Below are positions 25,001-35,400 of a stretch of 64,000 bases of DNA, piece after piece. A program made the position numbers and the translations under genes. The first letter of the stretch is position 1; each line of letters opens with the position of its first letter. Location of the stretch: the NCBI RefSeq assembly GCF_003368295.1, contig NC_039250.1, forward strand, positions 17,439,440 through 17,503,439, written 5' to 3'. The notes beneath the pieces are model-generated. The model ran no database searches, was not told the origin of the DNA, and saw only the letters and a program-made list of their open reading frames with translations. This DNA is from Carassius auratus. Its lineage: Eukaryota; Chordata; Actinopteri; Cypriniformes; Cyprinidae.

Positions 25001-28000
25001 ATTAACATTTATCGCTAGGGGTGTGCCGGTTTCAGAATTGGTGATGACGGTTATGACGTGAGTCAAATGTGACGGTTCATAACATAACCGTCGGGGGTCC
25101 AAGTCAATTGGTTGTTCTTGGAGATAGCGGGTTAACTCCGTGTCAGCGCGCGCTCTGATCGGTAAAGGGGCAGAGATTTCAGACCTCCATTTATTAAGGA
25201 GATCTGTCACAAAACTCATCATCCGCGCCACCGTTTTTTGATCAAATTTCAAAGCCGCACCCGCCCGCCATCCGCTGATTGTTTTGGGGTATATGGCGAT
25301 GCAATGCTTTGCTGATGCGAGCCGCAAAAAAAAAAGCCATTGCCATTTGCCCATTAGCTCCGCCCACTACCGGAGAAACTGGTATGTCTTCTGCTTGTTC
25401 GAAAATGAATATGAATAATTCTAAATTAAATCCATTATTTTGACAGGAGAAGACAACAAAGAATAGTTTACATATAAGGTGTTGTTTAAGCGTGGTAAGA
25501 CTCTCGCTCTCTCTCTTTGCATGTGTGAGAAACCGCGCTATCAGTAAAGTGACGGTGAGCCGTGTGCCTTCACAAAGAGTTTACAGAGTGTCAAATACAG
25601 GTGCGCTGTGTGTCCATTGAGATGAGCTGAAAAGTTCAGATCGCTTGAAGGAGAGAGAACTCTGAAGCTCATATGCTGAAATTAATGCAAGCGTCATGCG
25701 CTTCAGTCTATGTAGTAAACAAACCTGCACGTCTCTGCCATTCATTAATTCACACAGAGACGCGCAGAACACGGATTTATATTTTAAACAACTTTTGCGG
25801 CTTAACATTTACAGATACTTGTCCATATGGAGATTTGATTTGATTATTTTATGCTAACTTTGGCAAATTCCATGACTGTCCATATTAAAATGCAAGTTTC
25901 ATTTTCATGACTGGATTTCGAGATTCCGTCCTTGTTTTTTGCTTCATGGAAATCATAGAGCAAATTTCAAAGCCGCACCCGCCCGCCATCCACTGCTTGT
26001 TTTGCGGTCTATGGCGATGCAATGCTTTGCTGATACGAGCCGCAAAAAAAAGCCATTGTCTGTTCTAGAAAGGATGCAGCAAAGATATTTAATGCTAAAG
26101 TATGAGGCATAGGCCTACGCTGAGTTTCATTTACGATGAGATGTGCTCTAGTCTAGTCAATTGGTTGATGAAACATTTATTAAAATTAAGATAAAATTTG
26201 TACAAAACGAAATTCGTTTTTAAGAAAGGTTTTCTACAAAGCAAAATTTAATGAAGTGGTAAATATCATGTCTGACGATTTACAAAACTCATTAAGTGGT
26301 AAAAACCATGTCTCCCGATATATTGCGCATCTTATGATCCTATCTAAAAAATGAAAATAATTTTTGATAAAAAATGTTGGTAAAATTTTTTTTAATGACA
26401 CGGTTTTGGCGGTTATAGAGTTCTAATGACGGTGTTCAACTATAACCGTCGGTCTCACGGTTATATACTAACCGTCACACCCCTATTTATCGCAATAATT
26501 TCTTGGGCAATTTATCATCCAGCAAAATGTGTTATTGTGACAGGCCCAGGGATTGGTTAGATTCTTGTGCTAAATATAGCCCATTTTTTTGTGCTAAATA
26601 CTCACTTTTGGGTTTCGTAAAGTTTTTTTAGATCATGACTCTTTATGACATAATGAATGGTGGAAGTCCTTGTATGGGCATTTTTCCCAGAAGAGCGAAC
26701 GCGCATCGACCAGAGAGAGAGCAAGAGCATGCCTATTAACACGCTTCACTCGGCACGCTGCAAGGTGACGGGACAATTTTCTAAAGAATTGTGTTTTTGG
26801 TTGTAAGGGAAAGATAACTTTGTTCAGCTTCCCGAAGAACCTTGCATTACGTAAACAGTGAATGCAGTTAGTGTTCCTGGGCAGCAACAGAGTTTCACAA
26901 GTGTATTTGTTGATGAATGTTTCATAAGCAAGGCCAGTTCGACGCTGGATTTACACATTGTTTGATACTGAAAATGGCGGGGTCCCAGCTATAAATGATT
27001 GCAGATATGATTCAGAACTGCAGACAGTAAATGAAATGGCATTAAATGTCAGTTTTTGTTGGTAATAATCGCTCAAGTGCTGGTCACTCATTAGCTCCGC
27101 CCACGGCGCGCCTCCAGGAGATCGGCTGTTTTCATAGAGAATCATAGAGCTGTATCTTTCTTTTAAAAAATATGATAAAACTAAAGAAATATGGAGGATA
27201 CAGTACTACTCCATAGGTACTCAAGGTTAACATGAGATTGTATGAAACTGTGTATGTTATGCCCCTTTAAAGTCTGATTTTGTGCTGGATGTGCATTAAA
27301 ATGAAATTATTATAATCAGAATTCAAGTGATTAAAGTCTGACAGTAATCAGTGTTGAGTACTATTGCAAGGTTAACCTTGCCCGCTGTTTCAAAATGATT
27401 AACAGTTGAAAACATCTGTTAGAAATGTAGAAAAGTAATAAAAAAATTATTAAAAGTAATCTGGTACATTACTTTAATAAAGTAACTGAAATAGTTACAC
27501 TATTTATTACATTTTGAAGAGGGTAACTTTTCCAAAGTAACCTTCCCAACACTGTTAATAATAAAAAAAAAACATTAATGTGTTAAGGTTTTTTATTTTA
27601 TTTATTTTTTTATTCAGCAATTATGTTCAAATCATATTTGCTAGTAATATACTGTAATTGCTCATTAAAAACACATATTTGTCAAGACATGATGTATTTT
27701 TGTAGGCCAAAACCTGAAAACAACTTTGCATTTTAGCACCTCTCGTTCAGTTTTTTTATTGGATCTTTCGTTTAATTGCCTAAATTAAGGTATTTGTTTG
27801 AAACAAGCTCAATATATTTCCTTGTTTTATTCTGCGACTTGAAATACATCAGTAAATGTGTTCATTTGTGAAAAATATCACAATCAAAAGTGTTGTCAAA
27901 GGATGCACATTTTGTGTTTACAAATACTTGTAAATTATTTTAATCCAGCAATATTGTTTGCATTATATCTACTGTACTAGTATTTTACTGAAATCTGCCA

Positions 28001-31000
28001 TTAAAGAAAGAAACACATAATTAGAAAAAAAAAAAAAAAATCATATTCACAAGCACCACAGCTATTTCAGCCAACCGTCAATTCACTGTAATTGAGTTTT
28101 TCCATGCTCATTAAAATTTATATTAACTGTTATTAATTACATATGATACAATAATTCTAATAATAATATAATAATAAGAACTCATATTTTCGTATACATA
28201 TTTTTCTAATGTCTAGACCAGGATTTTCTCACAGGGCTTAATGCAGGAAATGCAGATGTTGAAAATCTTATTTAAATAAATAACTTTAAAAAAAAAAAAA
28301 GTAAATCTGTAAAACTAAAATATGAATCTCTGGATAAAATTATTGTTAATGAAATGTGGAATTTCTTGGGCGTAATCTTGAAGACCCCAAAACAAACCAC
28401 TTTACAGTGTACTTAAAAGTATTAAAATATAAGATTTATCATTGACTGTTGAAGAATACCTTCTGCTGGGTTCATGATAGCATCGTGGAGGACAGTGGCA
28501 ACACTTCCTGCCACACCTGAAGTGGGAAAAGAGAAGAAAATTATGTATGAATTATAAATTATATATAAACCAGTTAAAAAAATCTTGTATACTGTCCTAC
28601 TCAAGAAAAACTCTATATCAGATGGCCTGAGGATGAGTAAATTAACAGCAAGTTTTAATTGTGGGTGATCTATCCCTTTAAGACCTCACAGAATAATCCC
28701 TTCTCTTACCGTTAGCGATGTGACTGTTCCCTCCATTCTGTATGACGTCACTAAGGCTGCGCTTGATCCGCTCGTAGCAGGCGAAATAGAGTGCGTGTGC
28801 GGGACCGGCCCCCAGCACAGTAATGTTGAGGCCCCTCAAGGGCCGAAGGAGGCCCTCTGTCCTCATAATCCTCTTCAGTGCACCGTACACACTGCGGTAC
28901 TGAGCCTTTGGGTCTGGCTGTAAACTCTGCATACGTGTCTGTGGACAGAAAGACAGCAGCGAATAAGTCTATTAACCATAAAAAGGAGCAACAATTGATA
29001 AGCAAAACTAAACTTACAGAAAAACATTCACAAACAAAGTTTAGGAACAAGACCATATCATGAAGATCAGTTCTGGCATTGTGTAGGCCACAAACAAATT
29101 TCTGATGTTATGGTGTTTTATTCAATTCCACCAGAAAATATATAATTACAGAGACCCTAAAAATAGATATTTTCTGATAGAAACAAAAAGGATGGTTAAA
29201 TTGTTAACACAAAAGGGGAAGGAAATACCATCAATATGTAGACAGAGATAGAAGCAGTCAATCTTTCTGCTTGGCCAACATTTCGGCTCAGTTATAAAAA
29301 CATGCTTTGTTTAATGTGAATGATTTGGCAAGAATCCTCACAACATACACAGACCGAGGCCCACAGGAGCCAAACTATCAGAATAAAGCCTGATCCACAA
29401 ACTGAAGCTTATTCTGCCCCCAAAACAGCCCACTCAAACTTGAAGAGACGTCTGAGCAACAAAACCAACCAGTTTCTTGCTGCCAATTCTTCTGGAGGGA
29501 GTATCCTTTTATACTGGCTTCCCAGACTTTTTGACCACATGTGATTATTTGTAAATGTTTTAAAAATCATTCTGATTCAGTCTAATTGTCTAATAGTTAT
29601 TCTGATCATTCTGGAACAATTTCAAATGATTCACTGAAATTAACTCATACAGTATAACTTGTTAGAACAATTTCCTCAATACATCTGTAATATCTAGCCA
29701 TTACTGCATTTGAGATTGCTTTATAACAGAAGGAGATACTGACTGCAACATGCATATGATGTCAGATAATGGAGTGAAAGAATAATTGAAGTATGTCTAT
29801 ATAGTCCATGTAAAACAAGTTTAAACCAAACCAAAATACTTTTTTCAATCATTTTTATTTTCCTTTTTTTTGTCCCATTTGTCCTTCATATTTTACCTTT
29901 TGAACCTAAACACTAGACAGGCTGGTTTTACCGGTTACAGCTTACTTTAAACAATATTATTACAGCTAATCGCAAGTGTTTAATTAGCTCTTCTTTAACT
30001 AGAGAACTAGACAAATGCTCAGATGTGTTTAACTTGCCCTAAACTTTCATAATAAAATTCCTGTCATCAAACAGCAACAGCTTGAATATCCTGGAAGAAC
30101 AAGAGAGATCTCCCTGAAAACATTCATCAGGATGGACTGAGCTGTTCCAAACAGATTTAAAGGGATAGTCCATCCAAAAATGAAAATTAGATGTTTATCT
30201 GCTTACCCTCAGGGCATCCAAGATGTGGGTGACTTTGTTTCTTCAGTAGAATACAAATTAAGATTTTTAACTCAAACTGTTGCAGTCTGTCAGTCATATA
30301 ATGGAAGTAAATGAGAATCACGGCTTTGAGAGTCAAAAAAAAAAAAAAAAAACATACACATACAAAACCAAATTAAATCCTGCTGCTTGTGGCGATACAT
30401 TGATGAATAAAGACACAAAACGATCGGTCTGTGCAAGAAACTGAACAGTATTTATATTGCTTTTTTCCTCTGATTCACACAATGTTCGAGAGTGCATTGA
30501 CAGCCTCAAGACATTTCTTGGGACATTTTTTATGTCCGCAAAACAAAACACACAGTCACATGGTTATTCTGACACTGCAATAAAAATAAAATAAAAATCC
30601 AAAAATAAAAAGTATTATGTTACAATTCCTAAATATCTTGTTACAACAAACTGTAACACTCTTAAGTGGTTTATCTTGGAATAATGACATATGTATTGTA
30701 TGTTTTCCACATATTATTACACATGAACATGAAATAGATGCAGATTGACATGAGAAACATAAAACAGCATAGGTAAGTTAGTTTTCTTTAGTTTAGCAGG
30801 AAGTGGAAAGACTGGCCTTGCTGTAATCTAAATTTTTGCACCTTTTAACAAACTGAACTGGTTACTATCAAGTAACTGTCACAGAGGGGGGGTGACAGTC
30901 ATGACAGGAATTTGAGTGTGTATTGTACTCACATGTGTGTGTGTGAATAACGGCCTGTTAATCAATTTCAAAACGTCCCTTCCCAAATGCAAAAGACACT

Positions 31001-32401
31001 CCTTCACATTCACACCCTTCTGGACATGTGAGATTATGACCTCTGCCCTAACCCACCCATCAGCCATGAGGAGGGACTCACAGCAGCCCATCCGTTCCAC
31101 ACCGATTACTGGTTATACCCTCTAGTCACCACCATCAGGCCCAATGTTTAAACCAGCTGCCAACTTTCACCTGCCAATGAAACTGCAGTTTATTTATTAC
31201 ATATAACATTATAGGCTATTGGTTTAAATAATTGTTGTTTATGATGATGGTTTTAAAAAATATTTTTGGCCTGTTTGTGAATTTAAAAAGTAACGCTTGC
31301 ATTGAGACTATAGGTGCGTGTTATTTGAAGGCCAAGTCCCACTAATGTTGTGTTTTAGTAATGTTAAATAAAAGAGTTAACGTAAAAGTATGTAATTTTT
31401 TTCCAATGTAATCAAATATTGCGTGCTTTCAGTGGCATCAATGGCGATTACTAGATTTGTGACATTGTGACATTTGCTACACAGAGCCATTGTTTACTGA
31501 CAATCTGTACAAAATATGATCATGGTTTGGTGCAGCATGTAGAGATTTACTGCTGATTACAGAACCGGCATTACTGACAAATGCACATTAAATATTGGGC
31601 GATATTTATCGTGCATCCCTAAATAACATGGTTGATATGCAGACGTTGCACTGTAAACTGAAATTATTAATATACACATCACTCTGACAGAATTAGCTTA
31701 AAAGTCTTTTTGACTTTATCCGTCATGTTTATTTAAATTATTTAATTGGGGGTATTAGATTAATGCCGATTTATTTTGTTTATTTATATTTTTTACTATA
31801 TTATTTTTACAGTTAATCCCATGTCCAACAAATAAATACACACATGGTCACGATTGGAGACAAGGCATAGCTATTTACAGAAAGATTTCATCCCCTTGGA
31901 ATTATAAGGTTCTAACGGCCGAGTATGTATTCATCTGTTGGACATGGGATTAACTGTAAAAACATGGTATAACCCGGGATAACGGGTCTATTGGCTAATG
32001 AAACCATGACTGACAGGATTGTTTTTCTTCTTTTATACAGTATAAAAAAAGATGTCTGCATATTTTAGTAGGCCTATTACTTTCATACTCTGTCATGTAT
32101 AGCACAGAGTGAAAAAATAATATTTGATTCATGAACAAATTCATTGACATATATATAAGCTAAATTCGCCCATTGGCCTCTGACCATCATGGCCTCCCTA
32201 ACAATCCCCATATCTGCTGATTGGCTTCATCACTCTGTCTCCTCTCCATCAGTAAGCTGGTGTGTGGTGACTGTTCTGGCGCACTATGGCTGCCGTCGCA
32301 TCATCCAGGTGGATGCTGCACACTGGTGGTGGATGAGGAGATACCCCCTGTCTATGTAAAGCACTTTGAGTGCCTAGAAAAGCGCTATATAAATGTAAGG
32401 A

Positions 32402-32434
<33 letters not shown>

Positions 32435-35400
32435 AGACTACAGGAAAAAATTAAAGACAATTGTTACACCTCATTTTTTTTTTCATAAAAAAAAAAAAAA
32501 AAAAAAAGTAGATTTTTATTTCCAAAATGAATCAAGCTAATAAAATATAAACACAGCTTACATTACAAACTCTTTCATTTGAAACTACGCCGTGGTTGCC
32601 TAAATAAAGTTTGAATACATTGAATACATGAAAATCACCGCATCATATAATTTGTGTAAGCCTATATGAAACACAACTATTGTGGAGAATAATGCACGGC
32701 AATCAGCTCTTCTTTTTTTTTTGTAAGTGCCGTTTATCGGTTTTATGAAGAGTTCTTCATCTTAATATGAAGTCGCAACTACAAGAAAAAGCAGCGTCAT
32801 TCATCCTGTTTCTCTATTCTGGTTCTTCTGCTATTGCTGCATCTCTCTGAATCACACCCTGTCTCTTACTGTACATGCATCACAATATTACCAAACACTG
32901 AGAACCATGTGATCCGTTAAAGATCCATTTCAGTCACAGACTACAGACTACCAACACATTAAAGTGGGTGTTAGACCATATTAAATGTCCTTTGCAATGC
33001 AATTATCTTCCCATAATATGACATTTTAGAGTGAAACCAAATATCCTTTCTTTGAGAAACAAAAGTTGGGCGTAACATGACAGTGACTAAATTGAGAAAA
33101 GTGGAATGTGACAGATTTGCTGAAAACATAAATAGGGTCAATTTCATGTCACCTCTACATTTAATTATGGAAAATGAATTAATGGAAAGCCACCTCATGT
33201 TAAACCTTGAAAAAGAAGCACCATGTGCACCTTTCTCATTGTCCATGCAGAGACAGTAAGTGTGTGTGAGTAAAGGTCATATGGAAAAGCACACCAAGTG
33301 TCCTGAAATGCTCTTAAGTAGTGCTTCTAGAAAGTGACGGGCCTTGTACAGCTGGCAAGTTCCCAATTATTTCTCACATACTGGAATTTCCAGTTTCCCT
33401 ACAGCCTGAATCACTACAACAGACACATGGTCTCCAGAATTGCAGCATCACATTTGTTTAGTTTTCAACAGGACATTTAATTACCAACTATACTGCAATG
33501 ACAACGTTTAAGGCACACTTGTCTGCTTTAAAATGGCCAATGAAATTGAAGCAGTCACTTATGAACATCACTAACAAATCTCTGTTTCCCTTGTTCCTGA
33601 AGGCACTTTTTTTAAACCATGCAAAAGCAAAAAAGAGGAAGTATTTAAAGCAAATTTTTTTCTGGCTGTATGACAAATGATTTACTAGTCTGTCACGCAA
33701 ATCATTGAAGGTCAACCTTATCTCCTGTAATAGGGGTAATATAATCGTTTATAATTCAACATTAGTTCAACATTACAGGGATACTCCACCCCAAAATGAA
33801 AGTTTTGTCATTAATCACTTATCCCAATGTTGTTTCAAAGCTTTAAAATCTTAGTTTGTCTTCGGAACACAATGTCAGAAATTTTGGATTAGAGGTCGAC
33901 CAATATATCGGACCAATATTTGTCATTTTTTTTTAATATATCGGCATCAGCCGATATCCGTGTTTAGTGGCGCCGATTTAAAGTCAGGCACGTCCGCGGG
34001 CAGCCCCGTGTTATTGGTGTGGTGGAAAATGCTGCTGCGGCATATGAAGGACCCAAAGCCAAAACCTTCAGAAGATTCAACAACAGGTAAGGCTTAAATT
34101 CAGATATTTCAAAGTCTTATGGACATATATGTACTATATATTACTAGCAAACTATGATGTGTTGCTTCACTTACTGAAAGAAAAAAAACAAATAGCATAG
34201 TACCATTGGAAACTGTCATACATGGCTTTTGGTGCCACAGCTGGTTAAAGATCTGCTTACTTGCAGTTAACTTTAAAGGGGGGGGTGAAATGCTATTTCA
34301 TGCATACTGAGTTTTTTACACTGTTAAAGAGTTGGATTCCCATGCTAAACATGGACAAAGTTTCAAAAATTAAGTTGTACGTTTGAAGGAGTATTTTTGT
34401 TCCCAAAATACCCCTTCCAGTTTGTCACAAGTTTCGGAAAGTTTTTTTCGAGTATGGCTCTGAGTGACTTTAGATGGAGCGGAATTTCCTTATATGGGTC
34501 CTGAGGGCACTTCTGCCGGAAGAGCGCGCGCTCCTGTATAGCAGAGCACTGAGAGCACAACAGACATTCACTGATCAGAGCGAGAGCGTTGTGAAAAGTC
34601 ACAAAAGAAGTGTGTTTTTGGTTGCCAGGGCAAGACAACCCTGCACAGATTACCAAAAAAAAAAAACAGCATTAAGGGACCATTGGATGGAGTTTATTTT
34701 TACAGAGCATCAACGGAGTTGTGCAAGTGTTTGTGTTTGTTCCCTGCATTTCGAAGATGCTTGTTTTACAAACAAGGCCCAGTTTGACGCCGGATTTGCA
34801 CATAGTTTATTTCTTAAGGATGATGCAATCCCAACGAAAAAGGGTCACAATCGTGTGTTGGAACCACAGGCGGTGAGTAAAACTGCTTCAAATATCTCTT
34901 CCTCCTTGTTAGTGCGTCCCCTCCCATGCCGGAGACCCGGGTTCAAGCCCCGCTCGGAGCGAGTCGTTGCCTCTGCTGCTCTCGTTCAGTTTCAGCCTCT
35001 GGATCTGATTCTGGATCATAAATAAACGGCTGAATCTGACTGTAAGCCATGGTTTGTTTTGGATGATGTTTTTTTTTCCTCACGGTACTCGCAACTTTCA
35101 AACGCTCTCGACGCAAAAGCCTACTGGCGCTCGTGATTATTTAGCTCCGCCCACACGTCACGCCTCCAGCTTAAATTTGTGGAGCGGCACCACATTACAC
35201 TTTAAAACCTTAATTATGTAGGAGTATGAAAATGTATTATTATTATTATTATTATTATTATATGTTTATAAACTTTTCAATCATGTAATATATGTACTTG
35301 TGTGTGTTACATTTATTTAAACAAATATTTAAATATTTCATATAGAGAGATAGAGAGTATTATTAACATTTTAAAACTTGACTTTTTCTGCCTACATGAC

